In this document: positions 1 to 8,584 of the stretch, in pieces
Numbering within the stretch: position 1 is the stretch's first letter
Layout: every line of letters begins with the position of its first letter
NCBI RefSeq assembly: GCF_003601985.1
Contig: NZ_QZXA01000007.1
Coordinates: 186,001-250,000, forward strand
DNA length: 64,000 bases
From: Mesorhizobium jarvisii
Lineage (GTDB): Bacteria; Pseudomonadota; Alphaproteobacteria; Rhizobiales; Rhizobiaceae
Reading direction: 5' to 3'
Notes under the pieces: generated by a model
Database searches by the model: none
Seen by the model: the letters and a program-made list of their open reading frames with translations, nothing else
Told to the model about the DNA's origin: nothing
Made by a program: the position numbers and the translations under genes

Positions 1-575
1 GTCCAAGTGTTGCAGCCGACCAGTGCGTTGAAATGACCGTTCGCCTCGTAGAAGCGGTCGAAGCTGGAGTAGGCCGCATTCTCGATGACGATCGGGCCGC
101 CAGGCCCCTGCTGAAAACTGGCTGCGATAAAATCAAGCAAGGCCGTGAACTGATCATCACCAATGTCGAAGCCGGCGACATCGGGATGCGGTTCGACGAT
201 AGCGCCGGCGACATCGACATGCATGACCGAGGCGTCGAGGGTCAGCGCCTTCATCACCGGAACGGCCTTGAGCTCGGACCACGTCGGTGTTTCCAGATAG
301 AAGGCGCGGCCGCCCCAGCCGAAGACGATGTAGCGCACCTCGGGCGCATCTGACGGCAGCCCGGCGTCCACCAGGAAGTGGAAGCGCTTGCGTACGGCGT
401 CGTCCACTGGAATGGCGATATCGGTATGGATCGGGTTCTTCAGCACCAGTATATGCCGCGTGCCCTCGCCCGCCGACGCCGCCGGCCAGAGCGGGCGCGG
501 CACCAGCGTGCCGAGGGTCGCCGCAAGCACGATCGCGGCCAGCACCATGGAGAGGAAACGCAGGACTTTTCTCAT
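1..575 (-). CDS. DUF2459 (TIGR02117-type) membrane-anchored protein, 3' end outside window
   Basis: Reading inward from ATG at 575 gives about 191 codons without a stop before the window edge, so the C-terminus is missing. The protein opens with a single hydrophobic anchor (MRKVLRFLSMVLAAIVLAA) and continues as a soluble domain with FGWGGRAFYLETPTW and VMHVDVAGAI segments, which I recognise as the DUF2459/TIGR02117 family, a family of unknown function first noted near urease genes. It lies downstream of the aap operon on the same strand but is separated from it by a strong hairpin, so it is probably a separate unit. No catalytic role can be assigned from what is visible. Confidence 0.75.
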   Translation of the reverse strand, partial: MRKVLRFLSMVLAAIVLAATLGTLVPRPLWPAASAGEGTRHILVLKNPIHTDIAIPVDDAVRKRFHFLVDAGLPSDAPEVRYIVFGWGGRAFYLETPTWSELKAVPVMKALTLDASVMHVDVAGAIVEPHPDVAGFDIGDDQFTALLDFIAASFQQGPGGPIVIENAAYSSFDRFYEANGHFNALVGCNTW

Positions 576-619
576 CGATGACGTCCCCGCCGCCAATCGC
601 ATCACCCGATCCACAAGCA

Positions 620-650
620 AAGAGCCCGGCCGCGTTGCGGCCGGGCTCTT
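620..650 (-). terminator. Terminator hairpin after aapP
   Basis: A perfect 14-bp inverted repeat (aagagcccggccgc / gcggccgggctctt) with a 3-base loop starts about 20 bases past the aapP stop codon. The A and T ends of the stem give a short U-run in the transcript. It probably ends the aapJQMP transcript. Confidence 0.8.
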
Positions 651-669
651 GCGCTCAGTTTGGAACCGC

Positions 670-1473
670 TCAGTGCAGGATCTGGCTGAGGAACAATTTC
701 GTGCGCTCGTGGCGCGGGTGGTCGAAGAACTCGGCCGGCGTGTTCTGCTCGACGATCTGGCCCTGATCCATGAAGATCACCCGGTTGGCGACCTTGCGGG
801 CAAAGCCCATTTCGTGGGTGACGCACAGCATGGTCATGCCTTCCTCGGCCAGACCAACCATGGTCTCCAGCACTTCCTTGATCATTTCCGGGTCGAGCGC
901 CGAGGTCGGCTCATCGAACAGCATGATGCGAGGGTTCATGCACAGCGAACGCGCGATGGCCACGCGCTGCTGCTGGCCGCCAGATAGCTGGCCGGGATAT
1001 TTGTTGGCCTGCTCGGGGATTTTCACGCGCTTGAGGAAATGCATGGCGATTTCCTCGGCCTGTTTCTTCGGTGTCTTGCGCACCCAGATCGGCGCAAGCG
1101 TGCAGTTCTCCAGGATGGTCAGATGCGGGAACAGGTTGAAGTGCTGGAACACCATGCCGACCTCGCGGCGCACCTCGTCGATCTTTTTCAGATCGTTGGT
1201 CAACTCCTTGCCATCGACGATGATCTTGCCCTTCTGATGCTCTTCTAGCCGGTTGATGCAGCGGATCATCGTCGATTTGCCGGAGCCCGACGGGCCGCAG
1301 ATGACGATGCGTTCGCCGCGCATCACTTTGAGGTTGATGTCTTTCAGCACATGGAACTCGCCATACCATTTGTGCATGGCGATGATGTCGATGGCGACAT
1401 CGGTGGTCGAGATGTGCATCTTGGCGGCGTTGACCTTGATCTCTTCGGCGCTGACGGCGTTTTCGGTGGCCAT
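670..1473 (-). CDS. aapP: General L-amino acid ABC transporter ATP-binding protein AapP
   Basis: This 267-residue ATPase powers the AapJQMP general amino-acid uptake system at the cytoplasmic face of the inner membrane. Walker A GPSGSGKST is at residues 60-68, the Q-loop glutamine near 110, the signature LSGGQQQ at 163-169, Walker B IMLFDE at 183-188 and the H-loop histidine near 220, so all ATPase motifs are intact. It is the last gene of the operon, 22 bases after aapM. The start at 1473 follows an AAGGGG ribosome-binding site; an upstream in-frame extension reads into aapM and was rejected. Its ~27-residue N-terminal extension before the ABC domain is usual for AapP of rhizobia. Confidence 0.95.
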   Translation of the reverse strand: MATENAVSAEEIKVNAAKMHISTTDVAIDIIAMHKWYGEFHVLKDINLKVMRGERIVICGPSGSGKSTMIRCINRLEEHQKGKIIVDGKELTNDLKKIDEVRREVGMVFQHFNLFPHLTILENCTLAPIWVRKTPKKQAEEIAMHFLKRVKIPEQANKYPGQLSGGQQQRVAIARSLCMNPRIMLFDEPTSALDPEMIKEVLETMVGLAEEGMTMLCVTHEMGFARKVANRVIFMDQGQIVEQNTPAEFFDHPRHERTKLFLSQILH

Positions 1474-1495
1474 GACGGGTCCCCTTATTCTTTTG

Positions 1496-2653
1496 TTAGC
1501 GTTTGTGGCCGGTGTCGAGCCGGCGTTCGGTGTACATTGAATAGCGCGACATGCCGAAGCAGAACAGCCAAAAGACAAAGGCGGCGAAGACGAGACCGGA
1601 TTTGGCGGTCTGCGCCGTTGCCCAGTTGGCGTCGGAAAAATTCTGCTTCACGATACCGAGCAGGTCGAACATCGAGATGATGAGGACCAGGCTGGTATCC
1701 TTGAACATGCCGATGAAGGTGTTGACGATGCCGGGAATGACAAGCTTCAGCGCCTGCGGCAGCACGATCAGTCCCATCTTCTGCCAGTAACCGAGGCCGA
1801 GCGAATCGGCGCCCTCGTACTGGCCTTTCGGAATAGCCTGCAGCCCGCCGCGCACCACTTCGGCCATGTAGGCGGCGGCAAACAGCGACACGCCAATCAG
1901 CGCCCGCAAATATTTGTCGAAGGTGACGCCGGCCGGCAGGAACAGCGGCAGCATGACGCTGACGAAGAACAGAACGGTAATCAGCGGGATGCCGCGCACG
2001 GCTTCGATGAAGACCACGCACAACATCTTGACGATGGGCATCTTGGAGCGCCGGCCGAGCGCCAGCACGGTTCCCAGCGGCAGCGACACCGCGATGCCGA
2101 CGAAGGAAAGGCTCAGTGTGATCAGCAGCCCGCCCCAGCGCGAGGTTTCGACATGCGGCAGGCCGAATACGCCGCCGACCAGCAGGAAGAACGAGACGAT
2201 CGGCAGTACCAGGAACAGCAGGATGGCGTTCAATCCCTTGCGCGGCACACGCGGGATCAGCATCGGCACCAGCAGCGCGGTGAACAGGATGGCGACCAAG
2301 ATCGGCCGCCAGCGCTCCTCGACCGGATAGGTTCCGAACATGAACTGGCCGAACTTGGCATTGACGAAGGCCCAGCAGGCGCCGCTCCAGCCATCCGGCT
2401 GAATGCCGCCTTGCGCGACGGTCGCGCAGACGGTGCGGTCCGGCCCTGTCCACACGGCGTTGATGAACGCCCAGTTGATGATTTGCGGCAGAACCCAGGC
2501 GACGATGACGATGCCGAGGATCGTGAGGATGGTGTCGCCAACCGAACCGATCAGGTTCCTGCGCACCCAGGCGCCGGGGCCGCTGACGCTGGCCGGTGCA
2601 GGCTGCGCCAAGGCCATTTCGGTGCGCACCCAGGACATATCGTGTTCCTGCAT
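1496..2653 (-). CDS. aapM: General L-amino acid ABC transporter permease AapM
   Basis: A 385-residue inner-membrane permease of the HisM/GlnP class and one of the two membrane halves of the Aap transporter. An N-terminal membrane segment is followed by a periplasmic stretch with cysteines, then a C-terminal permease domain carrying the EAVRGIPL and EVVRGGLQAIPKGQ segments; the second is the EAA loop that docks the ATPase. The start at 2653 has a GGAGAGG ribosome-binding site; a second ATG five codons later is possible. It begins four bases after the aapQ stop, so translation is probably coupled. Size and order fit Rhizobium AapM. Confidence 0.95.
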   Translation of the reverse strand: MQEHDMSWVRTEMALAQPAPASVSGPGAWVRRNLIGSVGDTILTILGIVIVAWVLPQIINWAFINAVWTGPDRTVCATVAQGGIQPDGWSGACWAFVNAKFGQFMFGTYPVEERWRPILVAILFTALLVPMLIPRVPRKGLNAILLFLVLPIVSFFLLVGGVFGLPHVETSRWGGLLITLSLSFVGIAVSLPLGTVLALGRRSKMPIVKMLCVVFIEAVRGIPLITVLFFVSVMLPLFLPAGVTFDKYLRALIGVSLFAAAYMAEVVRGGLQAIPKGQYEGADSLGLGYWQKMGLIVLPQALKLVIPGIVNTFIGMFKDTSLVLIISMFDLLGIVKQNFSDANWATAQTAKSGLVFAAFVFWLFCFGMSRYSMYTERRLDTGHKR

Positions 2654-2657
2654 GGCT

Positions 2658-3845
2658 CTACCTCTCCACCAGCGCCATTCTGGCGTTGACCACGTTCATG
2701 ACGGCGGAGGTCACCAGGCTGAGTATGAGATAGGCGATCATCATGATCAGCACGCCTTCGACCGCCTGTCCGGTCTGGTTCAACACCGTGCCGGCGGTCG
2801 CCGTCAGGTCGGGATAGCCGATGGCGATCGCCAGCGAGGAGTTCTTGGTCAGGTTGAGATACTGGCTGGTCAGCGGCGGGATGACGATACGCATGGCCTG
2901 CGGCACCACAACCAGCCGCAAGATCGACCCGGACCGCAGCCCAAGTGCCGCGGCCGCCTCGGTCTGGCCCTTGCTGACGCCCCTGATGCCGGCGCGCACG
3001 ATTTCGGCGATGAAGGCGGCCGTGTAGCAGGACAGCGCCAGATAGAGCGACAGGAACTCCGGCTTGACCTGAAAGCCGCCGGTCAGATTGAAGGTCGATT
3101 GTTTGGGAAGATCAAAGCTGAGCGGAAAGCCGCTCAGCACATAGGCGAGCACCGGCAGGCCGACGATCAGCGCCACCGAGGTCCAAAACACTGGAAATTG
3201 CTGGCCGGTCGCCATCTGCCGCTGACGCGCCGTGCGGGCGACGAACCAGGCCATGGCGATGCCGACAAGGAGGGCGACGAAGATCAGCCAGGAACCCTCG
3301 CCCCAGACTGCGCGGGGAAAGTAGAAGCCGCGCTGGTTGAGGAAGGAGCCGAAGGGCAGATGATAGCTGTCACGCGGCGCCGGCAGCACGGCAAGCACGC
3401 CGGAATACCAGAAGAAGATGACCAGCAGCGGCGGGATGTTGCGGAAGATCTCGACATAGACCGTACAGATCTTCTGGATCAGCCAGTTCTGCGACAGGCG
3501 GCCGATGCCGATGACGAAGCCGATGATTGTGGCGGTGATGATGCCGGCCACGGCGACGATGATGGTGTTGATCAGGCCGACGACGATGGCGCGGCCATAA
3601 GTCGAGTCCGACGTATAGGCGATCGGCGTATCCGAAATGTCGAACCCGGCTCTGCCCCTCAGAAAACCGAAGCCGGAAGCGATGTGCAGGCGCTGCAGAT
3701 TGTCGATGACGTTCTGCACGATCCACCAGACGGAGCCGAACAGGACGATGACGACCAGCGTCTGGAAGAAGAGACTGCGTATCTTCGGGTCATTGATGAA
3801 GGAAGCCCTGCTGGACTCCTCGCGAAGAACTTCCTGCGATGCCAT
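2658..3845 (-). CDS. aapQ: General L-amino acid ABC transporter permease AapQ
   Basis: A 395-residue permease, the partner of AapM. A membrane segment near residues 30-50 is followed by a periplasmic portion, then the multispanning permease domain with EIFRNIPPLL and the ATPase-docking EAA loop EIVRAGIRGVSKGQ. The start at 3845 follows an AGGGGAC ribosome-binding site. The gene lies between aapJ and aapM. A perfect palindrome separates it from aapJ and would let the binding protein be made in excess over the permeases. Confidence 0.95.
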   Translation of the reverse strand: MASQEVLREESSRASFINDPKIRSLFFQTLVVIVLFGSVWWIVQNVIDNLQRLHIASGFGFLRGRAGFDISDTPIAYTSDSTYGRAIVVGLINTIIVAVAGIITATIIGFVIGIGRLSQNWLIQKICTVYVEIFRNIPPLLVIFFWYSGVLAVLPAPRDSYHLPFGSFLNQRGFYFPRAVWGEGSWLIFVALLVGIAMAWFVARTARQRQMATGQQFPVFWTSVALIVGLPVLAYVLSGFPLSFDLPKQSTFNLTGGFQVKPEFLSLYLALSCYTAAFIAEIVRAGIRGVSKGQTEAAAALGLRSGSILRLVVVPQAMRIVIPPLTSQYLNLTKNSSLAIAIGYPDLTATAGTVLNQTGQAVEGVLIMMIAYLILSLVTSAVMNVVNARMALVER

Positions 3846-3869
3846 GTGCCCGTCCCCTGAAAAGAGAAA

Positions 3870-3895
3870 CCGGAAGGCAGATATCTGCCTTCCGG
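3870..3895. terminator. Intercistronic palindrome between aapJ and aapQ
   Basis: A perfect 26-base palindrome with half-site ccggaaggcagat lies in the 62-base gap between aapJ and aapQ. It has no T-run. In binding-protein transporter operons such hairpins often act as partial terminators or stabilise the upstream message, so that the periplasmic protein outnumbers the permeases. That role is inferred here. Confidence 0.6.
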
Positions 3896-3907
3896 ATCAC
3901 ATTTCGG

Positions 3908-4936
3908 TCAGCGGATCGGCGGAGCGTATTGCAGGCCGCCCTTGGTCCACAGCGCATTGATGCCGCGCGCGATCTTGAGCGGGCTGCCCGAGCCGACATT
4001 GCGATCGAACATTTCGCCGTAATTGCCGACGGCCTTGACGATATTGACGACCCAGTCATTGGAGACGCCGAGATCGGTGCCGATCTTGGTGTCGGCTTCC
4101 TGGCCGAGAACGCGCTTGATCTCCGGGCTGGCCGAGTTCTTCATTTCATCGACATTGGCCTTTGTGATGCCGAGTTCCTCGGCGTCAAGCAGCGCGAAAT
4201 ACGTCCACTTGACGATGTGGTACCACTGGTCGTCGCCTTGGCGCACCGCCGGTCCGAGCGGCTCCTTGGAGATGATCTCGGGCAGCACGACGTGATCGGC
4301 CGGCGAGCCCAGCGTCAGGCGGATACCGTAAAGGCCCGACTGGTCCGTGGTGTAGACATCGCAGCGGCCGGCGTCATAGGCGGCGTTGACCTCTTCGAGC
4401 TTCTCGAAGACGACCGGATTGTACTCCATCTTGTTCGCCTTGAAGTAGTCGGCGAGGTTCAGCTCTGTGGTGGTGCCGCTCTGCACGCACACGGCCGCGC
4501 CCGAGAGCTGGAGCGCCGAATTGACGCCAGGCAGCTTCTTGGCGTTGATCATGAAGCCCTGGCCGTCATAGTAGGTCGTGCCGATAAAATTCAGGCCAAG
4601 CGCCGTGTCGCGATTGATGGTCCAGGTGGTGTTGCGCGACAGGATGTCGACCTCGCCGGACTGCAGCGCGGTGAAGCGCTCCTTGGCGCTGAGCGGGGTG
4701 AACTTGACCTTGGTGCCGTCACCGAAGACGGCGGCCGCGACAGCGCGGCAGAAATCCGCGTCGATGCCCTGCCAGTCACCCTTGTCGTCGGGCGCCGAGA
4801 AACCGGCCAGACCCGTCGAGACACCGCATTGGATGAAGCCCTTCGCCTTGACGGTGTCGAGCGTCGTCGCCGACGCGGCCGACCCCATAAACCCGAGCGT
4901 AGCGGCGCCAAGGATGCCGATAGCAATATGTTTCAT
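3908..4936 (-). CDS. aapJ: General L-amino acid ABC transporter periplasmic binding protein AapJ
   Basis: A 342-residue family 3 solute-binding protein that captures a broad set of L-amino acids in the periplasm and delivers them to AapQM. The signal peptide MKHIAIGILGAATLGFMGSA ends near residue 23, then the mature protein has DTVKAKGFIQCGVSTGL and the RDTALGLNFIGTTYYDGQGF ligand-domain segment. The ATG at 4936 was chosen because the signal peptide begins there; in-frame sequence further upstream is arginine-rich and not protein-like. It is the first gene of the operon, and the ~380-base upstream region should hold the promoter. Confidence 0.95.
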   Translation of the reverse strand: MKHIAIGILGAATLGFMGSAASATTLDTVKAKGFIQCGVSTGLAGFSAPDDKGDWQGIDADFCRAVAAAVFGDGTKVKFTPLSAKERFTALQSGEVDILSRNTTWTINRDTALGLNFIGTTYYDGQGFMINAKKLPGVNSALQLSGAAVCVQSGTTTELNLADYFKANKMEYNPVVFEKLEEVNAAYDAGRCDVYTTDQSGLYGIRLTLGSPADHVVLPEIISKEPLGPAVRQGDDQWYHIVKWTYFALLDAEELGITKANVDEMKNSASPEIKRVLGQEADTKIGTDLGVSNDWVVNIVKAVGNYGEMFDRNVGSGSPLKIARGINALWTKGGLQYAPPIR

Positions 4937-5318
4937 GACCCACAGACCCTTTTCTGTTTTCAGGCAAAACCTGATCTTTTTTCCCGTGTGAACGCAGCTC
5001 CCATTCCATCCCATTCCCGGAATCCCGCATCGTAAGCGACGCGCCGCCTCCCATTCACGAACAGCATCGAAGGCGATAATTCCTGTGAGGTCAAGGGAAA
5101 TGACCGAATCCGAACGTCTTTGAAAATCGATTGCCTGAAATGCCCGAATTGCAGACAAACGCAGCCGCAATTTAGTCACGGCGCTAATAAAGTCGGCAAA
5201 GCGCATTCATCGCAAATGCGGGTCAGCGGCGAAATCCATAACTGGCACGAGCTTGGCGTCCCTGATCTGGATACCGGATGAATTGGCAAGTCCGAAGACT
5301 GTCATCGGATCTGCGCCG
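4937..5318. other. Gene-free region upstream of aapJ
   Basis: About 380 bases separate aapJ from the end of the DUF2182 gene. I see no convincing coding sequence in any frame. The part near aapJ should hold the aap promoter and the part near 5250-5318 the end of the DUF2182 transcript, but I cannot point to a confident promoter box or terminator hairpin. Confidence 0.5.
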
Positions 5319-6179
5319 TCAAAGTGCGCGAGACATCAACCACACGCCGGCGGCCACCATCAGCGCGCCCGAAATGCGCGAGATCAACGGCCCGCTCGTA
5401 GCCATCTTTTCCAGGAGAACGAGGATGGCGATAGCGGCAATCCACAGGATGTTCATGACGCCGCCGACGAACAGCAGGGCCATCAGCGCCCAGCAGCAGC
5501 CCAGACAATAGAGGCCGTGGTCGACACCTAGCCGAATCGCGCCGACCGGCGCGGAACGGAACCCGCCATGGCTCATCAGGAACCCGATCGGCCCCTGACA
5601 TTGGCGCAAGCAGACGCCCTTGATCGGCGTCCATTGATAGAGGCCGGCGGCGATCAGGACGAGGCCGCCGAGGATCGTGCTGTCGGTCGCCATCGAGGGG
5701 TCGAGCAGGGCCAGGCGGCCGAGCAGCCATTGCGCGACGGTCGCGGCGATGCTGAAGACGATCCAGACGGTGAGATAGCCGGTAAAAAACCATCCGGTCG
5801 AAGCGATGGGGCGGCCATCCGCCTGCGCCTTGCGGCCGATGCCGGCATAGAGCAGCAGCAGCGGCGCGACCGAAGGCGTCATCATGCCGACCATCATCAC
5901 CGCCCACATGGTGAAGATGAAGGCGAAATCGGCGGGTGCCCAGGCCCGGAAACCGGGCGCCACGGCGGCGCCCATATCCATGCCACCCATGTCGATATTC
6001 GACATGTCCATTGCGGCCATATCGCCGCTCGCTCCAGCCGGCATCGGGGATGTGGGCATGGCCATGTCGATGGCGAGCCACAGCACATAGGCCCAGGCGA
6101 GCACCGCAATCACGACGATCGCGGTCATCACGACCGTGCGGTCGCGCCGCAGCACCGCCTCTAAGGCCGTGTCGCCCAT
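5319..6179 (-). CDS. DUF2182 predicted metal-binding integral membrane protein
   Basis: A 286-residue polytopic inner-membrane protein. After one transmembrane helix (about 17-38) comes a loop at 39-70 that is strikingly rich in methionine and aspartate, in AMDM and GGMDMG patterns. Next are FTMWAVMMVGMMTPS, typical of DUF2182, and two cysteine motifs facing membrane segments: KGVCLRQC (C190, C194) and GLYCLGCC (C225, C228, C229). The residues suggest binding of a soft metal such as copper, but no function is established. It starts nine bases after the DUF1326 gene, and the two families often sit together, so the pair is probably one operon. Confidence 0.85.
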   Translation of the reverse strand: MGDTALEAVLRRDRTVVMTAIVVIAVLAWAYVLWLAIDMAMPTSPMPAGASGDMAAMDMSNIDMGGMDMGAAVAPGFRAWAPADFAFIFTMWAVMMVGMMTPSVAPLLLLYAGIGRKAQADGRPIASTGWFFTGYLTVWIVFSIAATVAQWLLGRLALLDPSMATDSTILGGLVLIAAGLYQWTPIKGVCLRQCQGPIGFLMSHGGFRSAPVGAIRLGVDHGLYCLGCCWALMALLFVGGVMNILWIAAIAILVLLEKMATSGPLISRISGALMVAAGVWLMSRAL

Positions 6180-6188
6180 TGGATCAGC

Positions 6189-6824
6189 TCAATGGACGAC
6201 GCCGCTCTGCGTGAGATGCAGATTGGCAAAATGACTGTGCGTGTCGGCCACCTCGAACTTGATCGGGCCTGTCGCCTTGGTCCAGCCGCGCCCGATCTCG
6301 GCCATTGCGTATTCGGAGCCGTGCGGCAGGTCGATGCGTGCCCGATGCTCGGCGCCGGTGACCGGATTCTTGATCGGCTCGCCATGACCGTCGGCTACGC
6401 CCTCGACATGCAGGCGTCCGGTTCGCGCGTCGACGTCGACCTCGAAGTCGATCGGGGCAAAGATCGGGTCATGGAATTTCTCCAGCGTGGTCGAGAAGAC
6501 CTCGAATATAGTCGCGCCTGGTTCGGTGTCCTGTCCGCCGAGTATGCGAAGCAGCGCTTCACGTTGGGCCTCGCTCGCCCTCTCGTCGACAACCACCGCT
6601 GCTTCGCCGCCGCCCTGATGGATGGCGCCCGGCCAGCGGAAAATCCCGACGAGCCGCAATCCATCAAGTTTGGTGGCTCCGTGATGCCCGCTCTCGATTT
6701 CGATGCCGGTAACCGCCTGACAGAAGCCGTGTGTGGGCATGGCGTTGAACTGGCATGGGCAGCCATAGGCGCAATTGCAGTTGACGAATTCGCGCGCCTT
6801 CATTGTCCATTTGACTTTGGCCAT
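6189..6824 (-). CDS. DUF1326 cysteine-rich protein
   Basis: A 211-residue cytosolic-looking protein beginning MAKVKWTMKAREFVNCNC. Four closely spaced cysteines (C16, C18, C22, C24 in CNCAYGCPC) form the hallmark N-terminal motif of DUF1326; another cysteine follows near residue 35. The rest is beta-rich, ending with HLTQSGVVH. It is the first gene of a two-gene operon with the DUF2182 membrane protein, preceded by a strong GGGGAGGA ribosome-binding site. The cysteine cluster suggests metal binding, and the pairing with a Met/Cys-rich membrane protein suggests a shared metal-handling job. That is inference. Confidence 0.85.
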   Translation of the reverse strand: MAKVKWTMKAREFVNCNCAYGCPCQFNAMPTHGFCQAVTGIEIESGHHGATKLDGLRLVGIFRWPGAIHQGGGEAAVVVDERASEAQREALLRILGGQDTEPGATIFEVFSTTLEKFHDPIFAPIDFEVDVDARTGRLHVEGVADGHGEPIKNPVTGAEHRARIDLPHGSEYAMAEIGRGWTKATGPIKFEVADTHSHFANLHLTQSGVVH

Positions 6825-7174
6825 GGCATTCCTCCCCTTGCCGCGCTCTGTGAACGCGATACCCGGACCGGGGGATCAGGAGGTAACCGGCCAAAAACCG
6901 TCCGGCAGCATCTGATCGAGGCAATCCGGCGATTAATATTAGAAATCTATTATATATGTTTCATAGCCGCCTACAATAGGTTGACCGGGGCACGATCGGC
7001 TCCGCCGACAATCATTGCCGCCCCTTGGCCGGCCCGTTTCAGGGCCTCGCCACAATGCCGTTCAGCCGGAGAATTGGCATATTCGAAGTCTATCCTTGGC
7101 GAAGGCTGGGCTGTTGCGCGGTCCACGACGCCGCACTATGGCTAGCGCCTTGTCAAACAAGGCGAAGACGAAGA
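6825..7174. other. Divergent intergenic region, DUF1326 operon / metC
   Basis: About 350 bases lie between two divergent transcription units. An unusually AT-rich patch at about 6931-6965 (gattaatattag ... ttatatatgtttcat) stands out in this GC-rich genome and is the likeliest promoter area. I looked for a SAM-II riboswitch, common before methionine genes in this group, and did not see its conserved core. Confidence 0.45.
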
Positions 7175-8356
7175 ATGGCTAAGGACGGCAACGAGCAGGG
7201 TTCCGGCAAAATGGGCATCAACACGCGGTTGGCCCATTCGGGCAACAACCCGCACGACTATTTCGGCTTCGTCAATCCGCCTGTCGTGCACGCCTCGACC
7301 GTGCTGTTCCGCAACGCCGCCGCAATGGCTGGCCGCAGCCAGAAATACACCTACGGCACGCGCGGCACGCCGACGACGGACGCCCTTGCCCAGGCCATCG
7401 ACGCGCTGGAGGGATCCGCCGGCACGATCGTGGTGCCGTCGGGCCTTGCGGCGGTGACCATTCCGCTGCTCGCCTTCGTATCGGCCGGCGATCACCTGCT
7501 GATTGTCGACAGCGTCTACCATCCGACCCGTAATTTCGCCGACACGATGCTGAAGCGGCTCGGCGTCGAGGTGGAGTATTATGATCCTCGTATCGGCGCT
7601 GGCATCGCCGCCTTGATCAAGCCCAACACCAAGGTGGTGTTCACGGAATCGCCAGCCTCCAACACGTTCGAGGTGCAGGACATCCCGGCGATCGCCAAGG
7701 CGGCGCACGCGGCCGGCGCTATCGTGATGATGGACAACACCTGGGCGACGCCGCTCTATTTCCGGCCGCTCGACCACGGCGTCGACATCTCTATCCACGC
7801 GGCGACGAAGTATCCGGCCGGCCATTCCGACGTGCTGCTGGGCACGGTCTCGGCCAATGAGAGCCACTGGGAGCGGATCTACGAGAGCTTCTGCACGCTC
7901 GGCTGCTGCGCGGGACCCGACGATGTCTACCAGGTGCTGCGCGGTCTGCGCACCATGGGCGTGCGCCTTGAGCATCACCAGCGCAGCGCGCTGGCCATCG
8001 CGTCGTGGCTCGAAGGCCAGAAGGGCGTGGCGCGCGTGCTCCACCCTGCCCTTCCCAGCCACCGGGACCACGATCTGTGGAAGCGCGACTTTTGCGGTTC
8101 GAGCGGCATCTTTTCCATCGTGCTCGCCGGCGGCGGCCAGAGGGAGCAGCACGCTTTCCTCGACGCGCTCAGGATATTCGGCCTCGGCTATTCCTGGGGC
8201 GGCTATGAGAGCCTTGCGGTGCCGGTCTGGCTTGGCGACCGCGTCGTTGCAAAAGGCCCTTATGAAGGCCCGTTGATCCGCCTGCAGATCGGTCTCGAGG
8301 ATGTAGACGACCTGAAAGACGACATTTTGCGCGGTCTGGCCGCAGCGACGGCCTAA
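7175..8356 (+). CDS. metC: Cystathionine beta-lyase (Cys/Met metabolism PLP enzyme)
   Basis: A 393-residue PLP enzyme that splits cystathionine to homocysteine, pyruvate and ammonia in methionine synthesis. YTYGTRGTPT (about 58-67) binds the phosphate of a neighbouring subunit's cofactor, DNTWATP is at 187-193, and the cofactor lysine is K212 in HAATKYPAGHSD. The start at 7175 (MAKDGNEQGSGKMG) was preferred to an ATG 50 codons upstream, whose extra sequence is arginine-rich and unlike the family. Length is normal for MetC. Cystathionine gamma-synthase or methionine gamma-lyase are related alternatives, but the overall pattern fits the beta-lyase best. Confidence 0.85.
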   Translation: MAKDGNEQGSGKMGINTRLAHSGNNPHDYFGFVNPPVVHASTVLFRNAAAMAGRSQKYTYGTRGTPTTDALAQAIDALEGSAGTIVVPSGLAAVTIPLLAFVSAGDHLLIVDSVYHPTRNFADTMLKRLGVEVEYYDPRIGAGIAALIKPNTKVVFTESPASNTFEVQDIPAIAKAAHAAGAIVMMDNTWATPLYFRPLDHGVDISIHAATKYPAGHSDVLLGTVSANESHWERIYESFCTLGCCAGPDDVYQVLRGLRTMGVRLEHHQRSALAIASWLEGQKGVARVLHPALPSHRDHDLWKRDFCGSSGIFSIVLAGGGQREQHAFLDALRIFGLGYSWGGYESLAVPVWLGDRVVAKGPYEGPLIRLQIGLEDVDDLKDDILRGLAAATA

Positions 8357-8584
8357 CCGGCGCGCACGGACTGACTGCCGGGCAGAATCAGCAGACAGCC
8401 GCAAGGCCTTGGCGCTGATGACAAAGCGCGAGCCGCTCGCGGCATCCCATTGCTGCGCGTCGCGCAATACTATTCTCCCGGGCCGCTGCTTTCGGGATTT
8501 GTTTGACTTTCAAATCCGCGGGTTCTGCCGCATTGCGTGCTGCACTGGTACCCTCGTCCAATCCCATTTGGTCACAACCCTGCC

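Noticed and set aside
2403..3860. A 485-codon plus-strand frame across aapQ and aapM
   Set aside because: Aspartate- and histidine-rich shadow product with no family features; the minus-strand permeases are certain.
6825..7174. Possible SAM-II riboswitch before metC
   Set aside because: I looked for the conserved core typical of alphaproteobacterial methionine genes and did not find it; only an AT-rich patch is present.
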